Positions 32,456-41,250 of a stretch of DNA of 64,000 nt are shown one piece after another (the stretch's first letter is position 1; each line of letters opens with the position of its first letter). Source of the DNA: Streptomyces katrae (GTDB lineage Bacteria > Actinomycetota > Actinomycetes > Streptomycetales > Streptomycetaceae). The notes below the pieces were generated by a model that saw only the letters and a program-made list of their open reading frames with translations, ran no database searches and was not told the DNA's origin. The stretch is taken from positions 6,795,560 to 6,859,559 of the forward strand of contig NZ_CP020042.1 of assembly GCF_002028425.1 (NCBI RefSeq), in the 5' to 3' direction. The translations under genes were made by a program, and so were the position numbers.

Positions 32456-33238
32456 GTGCCCCTGGACCGGTCGGAAGAGCACGATCCCCGAGCCCGCGGG
32501 GACCCGGGGCAGCGCGCCCCCGCCGACGGGCCCGGCGACGTCGTGCGCGAGCTGCTGCACGCCCTGGACGGCGTCCCCTCCGAGCTCCTGCCCTCCCGGC
32601 TCTGCGACGCCGTCCTGGTCCTGCTGCCCGTGAGCGGGCTGGCGGTGAGCACGAGGGGCGAAGGGGGCGGCGGTGCCGTCCCGTTCTGCGCGAGCGACGC
32701 GACCGCGGGCCGGCTCGTGGAGCTCCAGTCCACCCTGCAAGAGGGTCCGGCCGTGCGGGCCCTGGAGGTCTTCGCCCCCGTACTGGCCCCCGACCTGGCC
32801 GGCGGCTCGGACGCGCGCCGGTGGCCGCTGTTCGCCCCCCGGGCCGTCGAGGCCGGGGCCCGGGCCGTGTTCTCGCTGCCGCTGGGCACCCCCACGGTGG
32901 TGCTCGGCACCATGGACCTCTACCGCGACAGCCCCGGTATGTGCAGGGCGTCGGACCTGCGCGTGGCCATGCTCGCCGCGGACGCCGTCACCGTACTGCT
33001 GGCCGCCTTCGGCCACGGCCCCGCCCCCGTCGAGGGGGTCGCGGCCTGGCTGCATGACGCCGAGAACCACCGGACCGAGGTCTACCAGGCAGCCGGAATG
33101 ATCATGTCCCAGCTGAAGCTGGGAGCCGACGAGGCGCTCGCGCTGCTGCACGCCCGGGCCTTCCGCGAGGGAGGCACCGCGACCGAGGTCGCCCGCGCTG
33201 TGATCGGCCACGCCACGGACTTCCGCGAGAACGACTGA
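32456..33238 (+). CDS. GAF-ANTAR RNA-binding transcription antitermination regulator
   Basis: About 260 residues from the GTG at 32456, which follows GGGAGG; a GTG at 32447 is also possible. The central GAF domain spans about residues 30-170 (VSGLAVSTRGEGG, LQSTLQEGPAVRALEVF). The C-terminal ANTAR domain (about residues 190-255) reads VYQAAGMIMSQLKLGADEALALLHARAF, which is the typical ANTAR RNA-binding helix bundle. Proteins of this type bind hairpin pairs in target mRNA and prevent termination. The target is unknown. Confidence 0.82.
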   Translation: MPLDRSEEHDPRARGDPGQRAPADGPGDVVRELLHALDGVPSELLPSRLCDAVLVLLPVSGLAVSTRGEGGGGAVPFCASDATAGRLVELQSTLQEGPAVRALEVFAPVLAPDLAGGSDARRWPLFAPRAVEAGARAVFSLPLGTPTVVLGTMDLYRDSPGMCRASDLRVAMLAADAVTVLLAAFGHGPAPVEGVAAWLHDAENHRTEVYQAAGMIMSQLKLGADEALALLHARAFREGGTATEVARAVIGHATDFREND

Positions 33239-33389
33239 GGGCTGTCCCCGGCCGGCTTCCCCGGACCGGCGGCGCGCCCGGGGGTGTCCGGCGGCCGAGC
33301 CCGGGCAGACGCGGCACCGGGTGCTCACGGAGCAGCCCGCGGCCATGGCCGCCGCCCATGGCCGCCCGCCCCCGCGAAAGGTGCTGTCC

Positions 33390-34352
33390 ATGACCGAGTT
33401 CGGCTACTTCCTGGCGTGCGAGGAGTTCACCCCCGCGCAACTGCTCGACCAGGCCCGCCGGGCCGAGGAAGCCGGATTCACCCGGCTGGCGATCTCCGAC
33501 CATTTCCACCCGTGGAACGACGCCCAGGGCAACAGCCCCCTGGTCTGGTCGATGATCGGCGCACTGTCGCAGATCGTCGACCTGCCCGTCACCACCCTGG
33601 TCACCTGTCCCACCGTCCGCATGCACCCGGCCGTCACCGCCCAGGCCGCGGCCACCTCCAGCGTGCTCCTGGACGGCCGCTTCACCCTCGGCGTCGGCAC
33701 CGGCGAGGCCCTCAACGAACACGTCCACGGCGACCGCTGGCCCCCGTTCGCCGACAGGGCCGCCATGCTGGAGGAGGCCGTCGAGGTCATGCGCAAGCTC
33801 TTCACCGGCGAGCTCGTCAGCCATCGCGGCGCGCACTACACCGTCGAGAACGCCCGCCTGTACACCGTGCCCGACGCCCCGCCGCCGGTCTTCGTCTCCG
33901 GTTTCCGACCGAACGCCGCCGAGCTCGCCGGGCGGATCGGGGACGGGTACGTCCTGATGAGCCCGGACCAGGAGCTCGTCGGCGCCTTCCGGGAGGCCGG
34001 CGGCGCCGGGAAGCCGGTCGCCGGCGGGCTGAAGGTCTGCTGGGACGAGGACCGGGACCGGGCCGTGGACACCGTACACCGCCTCTGGCCCAGCGAACTG
34101 CTCCCGGGCGAACTGGCCCAGATCCTGCCCACCCCCGCCCACTTCGAGCAGGCGAGCGAGCTGGTCACCCGGGAACAGGTCGCCGAGGCCGTGCCCTGCG
34201 GCGACGATCCCGAGACCCACATCGAAGCCGTCCGCGCGTACGTGGACGCCGGCTTCGACGAGGTCTACATCGGCCAGATCGGCCCCGGCCAGGCGCCGTT
34301 CTTCGAGAACTTCCGCACCAAGGTCCTCCCCGCCCTGTCGCCGTCCCGCTAG
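33390..34352 (+). CDS. F420-dependent LLM-class oxidoreductase
   Basis: 320 residues of the luciferase-like monooxygenase superfamily, near the TIGR03557 F420-dependent group (glucose-6-phosphate dehydrogenase-like, non-Fgd). It has the family start TEFGYFLACEEF, the F420 loop SDHFHPW, and LGVGTGEALNEHVHG, which carries the sugar/phosphate-binding motif. The ATG at 33390 follows GAAAGG and is preferred over an earlier start. The enzyme would use cofactor F420, which Streptomyces makes; the substrate is not determinable. It is followed by a strong bidirectional hairpin. Confidence 0.85.
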   Translation: MTEFGYFLACEEFTPAQLLDQARRAEEAGFTRLAISDHFHPWNDAQGNSPLVWSMIGALSQIVDLPVTTLVTCPTVRMHPAVTAQAAATSSVLLDGRFTLGVGTGEALNEHVHGDRWPPFADRAAMLEEAVEVMRKLFTGELVSHRGAHYTVENARLYTVPDAPPPVFVSGFRPNAAELAGRIGDGYVLMSPDQELVGAFREAGGAGKPVAGGLKVCWDEDRDRAVDTVHRLWPSELLPGELAQILPTPAHFEQASELVTREQVAEAVPCGDDPETHIEAVRAYVDAGFDEVYIGQIGPGQAPFFENFRTKVLPALSPSR

Positions 34353-34442
34353 CCCGAGTCCGTGCTGTACGCGCTGGCCGGGGCTCCGGAGAAGCAGCGG
34401 GTGTGGGAGCGCTTCCCCGCCTGACCGGGGACGGGGGCTCAG

Positions 34443-34496
34443 GGCGGGGGCGGGTGGAGGCGCCGCCGGTGCCGTCGGGGACCACCCGCCCCCGCC
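34443..34496. terminator. Bidirectional terminator between convergent genes
   Basis: GGCGGGGGCGGGTGG (34443-34457) pairs perfectly with CCACCCGCCCCCGCC (34482-34496), with a smaller hairpin in the loop. It lies between the F420 oxidoreductase stop (34352) and the DUF5709-like stop (34534). Confidence 0.65.
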
Positions 34497-34533
34497 GGCC
34501 CGCACCTGCACGGTGCGCCCTCCGGCGCACCGC

Positions 34534-35064
34534 CTACGGCTCCTCCTCCGACTCCTCCCACGGCTCCTCCTCGACCACGTGCACGGCCGCCTCCTCGGCG
34601 GAAGCCGCCCCGCCGTCGATGCCGGTGTCGCGGGCCAGTACGGACAGGTGCCGCACCGGCGGCCCCTCCTCGGCCGGGGCCATCCGGCCGGCCCGTTCCC
34701 GGCCCGCCGTCGACTCGTCGCCGTACGGATCGCCGGTCATGTCCCCGCCGCCCCGGCTGCGTCCGTCCCCGTCCAGGTCGTCCCCCGGAGCGGCCTGCGA
34801 ACCGAGGTCCGTGCCGGCGTACCCGGCCTCCGGCTCCTCCTGTGCGAGCCGCTGGTCGAGCGTCTCCCCGGCACGCTGCTCCCCGGCGGTGGTTCCGTAC
34901 CCGGTGGCCGCGAGGGGCCGGTCGGGCGGGGAGTAGCCGGTGTCCAGGGTCTGGTCCAGGTCCGGCTCGCCGAGGGCGTTCTCCATGTCCGGCTGAGCCT
35001 CACCGGGCTCTCCTTCCGGTGGCGGCTGGTACACCTCGTCCCCCCGGGCTTCGCTGGCGCTCAT
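34534..35064 (-). CDS. DUF5709-like acidic protein
   Basis: A 176-residue, strongly acidic, low-complexity protein rich in Glu, Gly and Pro, resembling DUF5709 proteins of Streptomyces: DQTLDTGYSPPDRPLAA, GETLDQRLAQEEP, RHLSVLARDTGIDGGAA, and a C-terminal acidic run. It is probably disordered, with no signal peptide. Genes of this group often sit in stress-response regions. It starts with ATG overlapping the stop of the 60-residue upstream gene, so the two are coupled. Confidence 0.72.
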   Translation of the reverse strand: MSASEARGDEVYQPPPEGEPGEAQPDMENALGEPDLDQTLDTGYSPPDRPLAATGYGTTAGEQRAGETLDQRLAQEEPEAGYAGTDLGSQAAPGDDLDGDGRSRGGGDMTGDPYGDESTAGRERAGRMAPAEEGPPVRHLSVLARDTGIDGGAASAEEAAVHVVEEEPWEESEEEP

Positions 35065-35243
35065 GGACGTCGGCTCCTCTCGGGCGGGCTCTCACCGTCG
35101 CTCCCGCCCCCGGCGGGGCGACCGCTGCCGAACAGGTCGAGCATCCGCTCCATGACCTCGTCGAAGTCCTGCCATGGACCACCCGCTTCCGCGGCGGCCC
35201 GGCGGGCGTTCCCGTCCGCGCGGCTGCTTCCCTTCGCGGGCAT
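35061..35243 (-). CDS. Small coupled protein, unknown function
   Basis: A 60-residue protein. The ATG at 35243 follows a strong GGAGG site, and the stop overlaps the start of the DUF5709-like gene. It has a basic N-terminus (PAKGSSRADGNARRAAAE), a short amphipathic helix (WQDFDEVMERMLDLFG) and a polar tail. No homology is recognised. Coupling and ribosome-binding site make it a real gene with moderate confidence. Confidence 0.6.
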   Translation of the reverse strand: MPAKGSSRADGNARRAAAEAGGPWQDFDEVMERMLDLFGSGRPAGGGSDGESPPERSRRP

Positions 35244-35481
35244 GGCGACCTCCTCTCCGACTCTCGGATGCGGGCTTCTTCCCCGGATCCGCGGGCCCAT
35301 GCCGTGCGAAAGGGTGAAGGCCGGGTGCCCGGGACCCCGCCCGGAGCGGGGCCCTGGGCCCCTGACGCCTCCAGGGCCTGGCCCGGGGCGCGACCGTTTG
35401 GGCGGGCGGGCCCGGGTAGACGCCGGGCAGACCGGCCGGACGCCAGCCGGGCGCCGGCCGCTTCCCTTCCAGGAGTCCGCT

Positions 35482-36009
35482 ATGCGCCCCTCACGCTCCG
35501 TCATCGCGGCGGCCGTCGCCGCCGTCGCCATGGGCACCTTCACCCCCGCGGCCCTCGCGGCCGGACAGGCGGGGAACGACGACCAGAACTTCGTCGTGAC
35601 CGTCCACCAGGGCAACCTGGCCGAGATCGCCGCCGGTACGGACACACGGATGAACGCACAGGACACCTGCGTCAAGGACGTGGGCCGCACGCTGGTCAAG
35701 GACCACACCAAGCTGGACACCGACCTCAGGGCGCTCGCGCAGAAGCTGGACATCTCCCTCCCCGACAAGCCCACCGAAGCCCAGCAGGCGCAGCTCAAGC
35801 AGATCCAGGGCAAGGCCGGGACCCCCGGCTACGACACGGCGTGGCTGAAGGCCCAGGCCGACGCCCACCAGGCCACCCTCAAGACCATCGACGACGAGAT
35901 CGCGCGTGGTGACAACGCCCAGGTGGTGGCCGCGGCGAAGGACGCGCGCCCGGTGGTCGCCATGCACCTCGACATGGTCCGCGGCGGCACCTGCCACGTC
36001 ATGGGCTGA
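35482..36009 (+). CDS. DUF4142-like secreted ferritin-like protein
   Basis: A 175-residue protein with a signal peptide (SVIAAAVAAVAMGTFTPAALA, cleaved near residue 27) and a mature helical DUF4142 domain: QNFVVTVHQGNLAEIAAG, VGRTLVKDHTKLDTDLRALAQ, DTAWLKAQADAHQATLKTI, and ARPVVAMHLDM with a conserved histidine. The ATG at 35482 follows AGGAG. DUF4142 proteins have ferritin-like folds and may bind metal or protect against stress. It has two cysteines (TCVKD near residue 60 and TCHVMG at the end). Confidence 0.75.
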   Translation: MRPSRSVIAAAVAAVAMGTFTPAALAAGQAGNDDQNFVVTVHQGNLAEIAAGTDTRMNAQDTCVKDVGRTLVKDHTKLDTDLRALAQKLDISLPDKPTEAQQAQLKQIQGKAGTPGYDTAWLKAQADAHQATLKTIDDEIARGDNAQVVAAAKDARPVVAMHLDMVRGGTCHVMG

Positions 36010-36222
36010 CCAGACGGCAGCAGGGGACCGGGGCCCCGGGGGGTTCACGCCGCGCGGGCGGGGCAGACGCGCAACGGGACCGCGGGGCGCGTCGTGTTCT
36101 TCCCCCCGGTCCACGACCCCCGCGGTCCCGCCCGGCCCCCCTCACCTCCCCCGGGGCCGGGCCCCATGCCGTCTCTTCCGGATCTCGCCTGGCCCGCGCC
36201 GCCCGGCACCGCACCTCGCCGT

Positions 36223-36819
36223 TCACCTGGCTCCTGTGGAGACGGCCGGGGTGCGGTGCGGCTCCGAGAGGAGGGCCGCCAGTGCCAGCCGGGCGCGGGC
36301 GACCCGGGAGCGCACGGTGCCGATGGGGCAGCCGACCGCGGCCGCCGCCTCGGCGTAGCCGAGGCCGTAGACCTGGGTGAGGAGGAAGGCCTCCCGGCGC
36401 TCGGCCGGTATCACGGCCAGCAGGTCCGCCAGCGCGATCCCGTCCTCGAAGCCCGGCAGCCCGGACGGCTGGCTCCGCTCGGCGGCCGCCTGCCAGTCCT
36501 GCCGGTCCGCGAGCCGGGGACGGGCGGCGGCGCGGCGGAAGCCGTCCGCCACGGTCCGGCGGGCGATGGACAGCAGCCAGGTCCGCGCCGAGGAGCGGCC
36601 CTCGAAGCGCGGGAGGGCGGCCAGGGCGCGCAGGAACACCTCCTGGGTGAGGTCGTCGGCGGCCTGCGGGTCGCCGCTGAGGTGGGCCACGTAATGCCAC
36701 ACGTCGCGGTGGAGCGCGCGGACGAGGCGGTCGGTCTTGGCCGGGTCGCCGTCGCGTGCTTCCAGGGCCAGCCGGGTGGTGCGGGCATCGGAGCCCGGGG
36801 TGTGCGGGGCAGGGGTCAT
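36223..36819 (-). CDS. ECF-type RNA polymerase sigma factor
   Basis: About 198 residues. Sigma-2 region: DRLVRALHRDVWHYVAHL, DDLTQEVFLRALAALPRF, and SSARTWLLSIARRTVADGF. Sigma-4 region: LADLLAVIPAERREAFLLTQVYGLGYAEAAAAVGCPIGTVRSRVARARLAL, with the recognition helix. ATG at 36819 (GAAGGA upstream) is preferred over one at 36870. No anti-sigma gene is next to it. The upstream gene on the same strand encodes a Met-rich membrane protein, which could be its regulator. Confidence 0.88.
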   Translation of the reverse strand: MTPAPHTPGSDARTTRLALEARDGDPAKTDRLVRALHRDVWHYVAHLSGDPQAADDLTQEVFLRALAALPRFEGRSSARTWLLSIARRTVADGFRRAAARPRLADRQDWQAAAERSQPSGLPGFEDGIALADLLAVIPAERREAFLLTQVYGLGYAEAAAAVGCPIGTVRSRVARARLALAALLSEPHRTPAVSTGAR

Positions 36820-36961
36820 CGCCACAAGTTCCTTCGAGGGCACGGGTGATCCGGCGCCGTGCGTCGGCACCGGTGAAGGGTGTCCGGCCTGCCGCAGGGC
36901 ATGGCCGGGGCCCGGGCCGCGACGCGTGGAGGCGTCGCCGGGGGCCCGGGGGAGCCGGCTG

Positions 36962-37675
36962 TCAGGAGACAGCGGTTCCCTTCGGCGGACCCCGTGAGGT
37001 GAGGGAGCGGACGAGGAGCAGCCGGCGCGGGGGGTGCTCCCGGCGGGCCCGCAGGACGTGCACCGGCGGGTGGTGAGGGGCCGGCGCGAACGGGCCGAAC
37101 AGCACGCGCAGGGGAGTCCGCAGCCGTGCCGCCAGCGCGCGCAGGACGCGGAAGACGCCCCGCTCCGCGTAGGCGAGCCACAGAGCGCATAGCACGGCGG
37201 CCAGCAGGTGCCCCGCGAGCATTCCGACGGCGGAGGGGTCCGCCGGGGACAGGTGCGCCATGGGGTGCCCGCCGCCCGGCATGGCCGGCATGCCCGGCAT
37301 GGACATGGCCGGCATGGACGCCGACGGCATGGGCATCGACGGCATCTGCATCTGCATGGCCGGCATGCCCCGCGCGGCGCCCGCCGTGTGCGCGCCCGCC
37401 GCAGCCGTACCGGACGCAGCCACCCGCTGCGCCAGGCTGAACCCGCCGTGCAGCGCGCCCTGGACGGCCAGGGCCGCCGAGGTGACGGCCAGCGGCCCGC
37501 GCTCGCGGCCCGCGAGGCCCCAGGCCCCCGCCGCCGTCCCCGCGAACGCGGCCGCCGGCGCCCACCAGGGGACGGGACGGTCCGACATCAGGAGGTGCCC
37601 GGCCGCCGCGAGCAGCACGCAGACGGCCGCGAACATCGCGGCCCGCGCGGCTCGTAACCAGTGGCCCGGGGTCAT
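36962..37675 (-). CDS. Methionine-rich membrane protein
   Basis: 237 residues. Three hydrophobic segments at the N-terminus (AMFAAVCVLLAAAGHLLM, APAAAFAGTAAGAWGLA, LAVTSAALAVQGALHG) are followed by an extracytoplasmic-looking stretch with dense Met-x-Met repeats (MPAMQMQMPSMPMP and more, residues about 103-145), then another membrane helix and a basic cytoplasmic tail (PFAPAPHHPPVHVLRARREH). MxM motifs bind Cu(I) in known copper proteins. It lies upstream of an ECF sigma gene in the same direction and may serve as sensor or metal chaperone. Confidence 0.68.
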   Translation of the reverse strand: MTPGHWLRAARAAMFAAVCVLLAAAGHLLMSDRPVPWWAPAAAFAGTAAGAWGLAGRERGPLAVTSAALAVQGALHGGFSLAQRVAASGTAAAGAHTAGAARGMPAMQMQMPSMPMPSASMPAMSMPGMPAMPGGGHPMAHLSPADPSAVGMLAGHLLAAVLCALWLAYAERGVFRVLRALAARLRTPLRVLFGPFAPAPHHPPVHVLRARREHPPRRLLLVRSLTSRGPPKGTAVS

Positions 37676-37933
37676 GGCGCGTTCATCCTCGCACCGCCCC
37701 TCCGCCGGCCCGGAGCCGGGCGCCGGGAGGACGGCGGGCCCCGACTCCCCGTCCCCGCAACGGAGCTGAGGGCCCGGCCCGGTCCTGCCCCCGGCCCGGC
37801 CGTGCCGTACCGGACGATTTCCGGCGGACCGCCCCGCCACGTGTCCGGAGCCTGGTCAAAAGGGGGCCGCGTGCGCAAGGATCACGGCCGCACCACGCAC
37901 GTACCTCCCCACCCCCGTCCCAGGAGGATCTGT

Positions 37934-38986
37934 ATGGCTCGCCGCATATCCCGCGGCCTCGTCGCCGTGGCCACCGCCACCGTGGCCACGCTCACCCTCG
38001 CCGGCCCGGTCTCCGCCCAGTCCGCCGGCACCGCCGCGGCCGGCTCCCCACCGCCCCAGGCGCGGATCTTCATGGTCAACCCCGTCCAGTCCTCCGGCGA
38101 CCAGACGCTGACCGACGGCAAGGACGGCAACGCGGCCGTCCCCGCCTCCGCCTACACCCTCGCCGCGCTGCGCAACCTCGACGCCGGCGACACCCTCTCG
38201 GGCAAGTGGGCGGCCGTACGGTCGGAGACCGGTGCCCCGGTCCGTGTGGCGGACGCCGCCTCCTTCAGCCGCAAGGACGACGGGTTCGAGCAGGTCATGG
38301 CGTACTTCTGGGTCAACCAGGCGCAGGAGTACCTGCAGAGCCTGGGATTCGGCAGCGAACTGCCCGGCGCCAACGACCGCGTGCAGCCCGTGCGGATCAA
38401 CCAGTGGGGCGCCGACAACTCCTTCTTCTCCGACAAGAAGGCCGAGATCCGCTTCGGCAAGGGCGGCGTGGACGACGCCGAGGACGCGGAGGTCATCGTC
38501 CACGAGTACGGGCACGCCGTGCACAACGCCCAGGTGCCCGGCTTCGGCACCTCGCCGGAGGCCGGTGCGATCGGCGAGGCCTTCGGCGACTTCCTGGCCG
38601 TCTCCGTCGGCGCGTACGCGGACGAGCAGTACGGCTGGCCGCGCAAGACCGACCTGGCCTGCGTGGGCGACTGGGACTCGGTGGAGTACAGCGCGGCCCC
38701 GCACTGCCTGCGGCGCGTGGACGGGAACAAGGTCTACGCCGACCGCGTCGGCGAGGTCCACGCGGACGGGGAGATCTGGTCCCGGGCCCTGTTTGATATT
38801 CGGCAGGCGCTCGGCGCGCGGACGGCCGGCCGGATCATCGTCGACGCCCAGTTCGGCTTCCGCCCGGACACGAGCTTCCAGGACGCGGCACTGACGACCG
38901 TCGCCACCGCGCAGCGCATGTACGGGGCGGACGCGGCGGCCGCCGTGCGCGCGGCCTTCCGGGCCCGGCAGATCCCCGGGGTGTAG
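37934..38986 (+). CDS. Secreted M36/gluzincin-type metallopeptidase
   Basis: 350 residues. A signal peptide (GLVAVATATVATLTLAGPVSA) is followed by a catalytic domain with the zinc motif HEYGH (H190, E191, H194) and GAIGEAFGDF, whose E215 is the expected third ligand. C-terminal helices include GEVHADGEIWSRALFDIR, a pattern of M36 (fungalysin-like) proteins, though this one lacks the long propeptide of typical fungalysins. ATG at 37934 follows AGGAGG. An extracellular peptidase. It ends just before a bidirectional terminator. Confidence 0.8.
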   Translation: MARRISRGLVAVATATVATLTLAGPVSAQSAGTAAAGSPPPQARIFMVNPVQSSGDQTLTDGKDGNAAVPASAYTLAALRNLDAGDTLSGKWAAVRSETGAPVRVADAASFSRKDDGFEQVMAYFWVNQAQEYLQSLGFGSELPGANDRVQPVRINQWGADNSFFSDKKAEIRFGKGGVDDAEDAEVIVHEYGHAVHNAQVPGFGTSPEAGAIGEAFGDFLAVSVGAYADEQYGWPRKTDLACVGDWDSVEYSAAPHCLRRVDGNKVYADRVGEVHADGEIWSRALFDIRQALGARTAGRIIVDAQFGFRPDTSFQDAALTTVATAQRMYGADAAAAVRAAFRARQIPGV

Positions 38987-38994
38987 GCGTGCGC

Positions 38995-39024
38995 AGGTGC
39001 CGCCGGCGCGGGCCGGCGGCACCT
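38995..39024. terminator. Bidirectional hairpin terminator
   Basis: AGGTGCCGCCGGC (38995-39007) pairs perfectly with GCCGGCGGCACCT (39012-39024). It lies between the peptidase stop and the end of the convergent gene at 39043. Confidence 0.75.
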
Positions 39025-39042
39025 CGGAGGCGGGATGAACGT

Positions 39043-39597
39043 TCAGGCGTTGAGCAGGCGGTTGAAGAACGAGCGGTAGTGCTGGAGGGCCTGGCGCAGG
39101 TCCTCCGTCGCCACGTCGTCACCGCGCTGCCACTGCCCCTCCAGGTCCTGCTTGTGCGAGGCGAAGGTGCCGGCGAGGCTCTGCATCACCTCGGCCACCA
39201 GGGTGTCCGCCGAGGTGACCGCCTCGCGCGGGTCGTCGACGAAGCGTCCCTGGATCTCGCTCCAGGCCGTCCGGTAGCGCTCCGCGTCGGCGGTGTCGAG
39301 CAGGGGCTGCCCGTCACCGTTCCCGGCCGCTCCGGCTCCGGCGGCCACTCCGTCCCCGGACCCCTCCGCCGGCCGGTCCTCCGGCTCGTCGTCCGTGCGG
39401 TCCGTCAGGACCTCTTCGTCGTCCTCGTCCCGGTCGGCGGCGGATCCGCCGGACAGGGACTCCCCGGACAGGGACTCACCGGTCGCCTCGCCCGGGTAGG
39501 CCGGGGGGGCCGCGTCCGGTTCGCCGGCCGCGCCGGGTCCCGCCAGGTCCTCCGTGGTCAGGGGGGCTCCGCCCCGTATGTCGTCGTGGGTGCCCAT
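39043..39597 (-). CDS. Acidic protein with C-terminal helical domain, paralogue of the upstream gene
   Basis: 184 residues. The N-terminal 95 residues are Asp/Glu/Gly-rich and disordered. The C-terminal about 80 residues form a helical domain: YRTAWSEIQGRFVDDPREAV, ADTLVAEVMQSLAGTF, and EDLRQALQHYRSFFNRLL. The same domain occurs in the gene immediately upstream. The start lies two bases before the other's stop, giving a tandem pair in one operon. Function is unknown; the charge and neighbours suggest a cytoplasmic stress role. Confidence 0.65.
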   Translation of the reverse strand: MGTHDDIRGGAPLTTEDLAGPGAAGEPDAAPPAYPGEATGESLSGESLSGGSAADRDEDDEEVLTDRTDDEPEDRPAEGSGDGVAAGAGAAGNGDGQPLLDTADAERYRTAWSEIQGRFVDDPREAVTSADTLVAEVMQSLAGTFASHKQDLEGQWQRGDDVATEDLRQALQHYRSFFNRLLNA

Positions 39598-39598
39598 G

Positions 39599-40141
39599 TC
39601 ACCGGCTCCTCTGGTCCGTCAGCAGTTCGTCGAACAGGGCGCGGTAGTGCACCATCGCCGCGCGGAGTTCCTCCGTGGTCGCCCGGCCGTCCGCGCTGCG
39701 CGACCTGACCTCGTGCGCGGCCCGGTAGTGCTCCAGCGTCCGGCCGTGGTCGACCGACAGGTCACGGACGGCACCCTGGTACCCGTCGGTGGGGTAGCCG
39801 CGCTCCCGCATCAGCTTCGCCACCAGGTCGTCGGCCTCGTCGACCGCGCCCGCAGGCTGGTCCACGAAGTGCTCCTGGACCTCGCTCCACCGGTCGGCGA
39901 ACTGGCGCCGCCGCTCGGGCGGCAGCTCCCGGATGTCGAGCTTGTCGTGCCGGACCTCGCGGGCGTGCAGGTCGCGCTCGGCGGCGAGGACGCCGCCCTT
40001 CTCCTCGACCGCGCGCTCGTACTCCGGTCCGAAACGGTGGCGCAGATGACGCCGTCGCGCGAGCAGCCCGAGGGTCACGGTGATGGCGAGCACCACGACC
40101 ACGGCGACCACCACAACGGCTATGAGTGTGCTTGTCGACAT
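39599..40141 (-). CDS. Membrane-anchored helical protein, paralogue of downstream gene
   Basis: 180 residues with one N-terminal transmembrane helix (TLIAVVVVAVVVVLAITVTLGLL) and a basic stop-transfer RRRHLRHR. A helical domain follows: RFGPEYERAVEEKGG, WSEVQEHFVDQPAGAVDEADDLVAKLM, and EELRAAMVHYRALFDELL. The last two stretches match the C-terminal domain of the next gene. ATG at 40141. Similar small proteins are common in Streptomyces but of unknown function. Confidence 0.72.
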   Translation of the reverse strand: MSTSTLIAVVVVAVVVVLAITVTLGLLARRRHLRHRFGPEYERAVEEKGGVLAAERDLHAREVRHDKLDIRELPPERRRQFADRWSEVQEHFVDQPAGAVDEADDLVAKLMRERGYPTDGYQGAVRDLSVDHGRTLEHYRAAHEVRSRSADGRATTEELRAAMVHYRALFDELLTDQRSR

Positions 40142-40242
40142 CTCGGTCCTCCGTCCCGGGTTTGCGTCGCCCGCAGGGACGCGGCTGCCCACCCCGCCGG
40201 GCGGCAAACCGGCTCCGGCCGCCCCAAAAGGTGAACGGAGCC

Positions 40243-41250
40243 TCAGTACAGCGGATTGTGGCCCGGCGGTACGGCCTCCCCGGGCGGCACCGGGCCGGGG
40301 GCCGTGCCGTCGCCGAAGGGGCGGCCGCCGAGGGCGGCCCGGCCGTGCGGGGCGAGCCAGCCCCGGGCGTCGGGGCCGGCCGGCACGATGCCGGTCGGGT
40401 TGATGTCCGTGTGCACCAGGTAGTAGTGCCGTTTGATGTGGTCGAAGTCGATCGTGTCGCCGAAGCCGGGCGTCTGGAACAGGTCCCGCGCGTAGTCCCA
40501 CAGGACCGGCATCTCGCTCAGCTTCCGCCGGTTGCACTTGAAGTGGCCGTGGTAGACGGCATCGAAGCGCACGAGGGTGGTGAAGAGCCGGACGTCGGCC
40601 TCCGTGATCGTGTCCCCGACCAGGTAGCGGGAGTGCTCCAGGCGCTCGGAGAGCCAGTCGAGCCGGTCGAACAGCTGCCGGTACGCCCGCTCGTACGCCT
40701 CCTGGGAGCCGGCGAACCCCGCCCGGTAGACACCGTTGTTCACGTCCCGGTACACCACCTCGTTCACCGTGTCGATCTGCGGGCGCAGCTCCCACGGGTA
40801 GAGCGCCGGGGCGCCCGCGCGGTGGTGGGCCGCCCACTGGAGCGACAGGTCGAGGGTGATCTGCGGGAAGTCGTTGGTCACCACCCGCCCGGTCGGGACG
40901 TCCACGATCGCCGGCACCGTGATCCCCCGGTCGTAGCCGGGGTCACGGGCGAGGTAGGCCTCCTGGAGCCGCTCGATGCCGAGCACCGGATCGCGGCCGC
41001 CCGGGTCCAGGTCGAAGCTCCAGCTGCGCTCGTCGTGGACCGGCCCGGCCACGGCCATGGGCAGGGCCTCCTCCAGCCCCAGGAGCCGCCGGACGATGAT
41101 CGCCCGGTTCGCCCACGGACAGGCCCGGCTGACCACGAGGCGGTACCGTCCGGGCTCCACGGGGAAGCCGTCCCGGCCGTCCGCGGTGATCCGCGTGGTC
41201 AGGTACCGGTCGTCGCGGGAGAACTCCTGGCCCGAAGTCACGTAGCTCAC
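40243..41250 (-). CDS. Glutathionyl-hydroquinone reductase-like GST (YqjG/Ecm4 family)
   Basis: 335 residues starting at GTG. The N-terminal thioredoxin-like domain holds the catalytic Cys in SRACPWANR (C44), and RGITVPAIVDVPTGRVVTND follows. The all-alpha C-domain has ITEADVRLFTTLVRFDAVY and HFKCN. It matches glutathionyl-hydroquinone reductases. Actinobacteria use mycothiol rather than glutathione, so the thiol substrate is probably mycothiol; this is inference. It heads a minus-strand run of three genes. Confidence 0.82.
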   Translation of the reverse strand: MSYVTSGQEFSRDDRYLTTRITADGRDGFPVEPGRYRLVVSRACPWANRAIIVRRLLGLEEALPMAVAGPVHDERSWSFDLDPGGRDPVLGIERLQEAYLARDPGYDRGITVPAIVDVPTGRVVTNDFPQITLDLSLQWAAHHRAGAPALYPWELRPQIDTVNEVVYRDVNNGVYRAGFAGSQEAYERAYRQLFDRLDWLSERLEHSRYLVGDTITEADVRLFTTLVRFDAVYHGHFKCNRRKLSEMPVLWDYARDLFQTPGFGDTIDFDHIKRHYYLVHTDINPTGIVPAGPDARGWLAPHGRAALGGRPFGDGTAPGPVPPGEAVPPGHNPLY

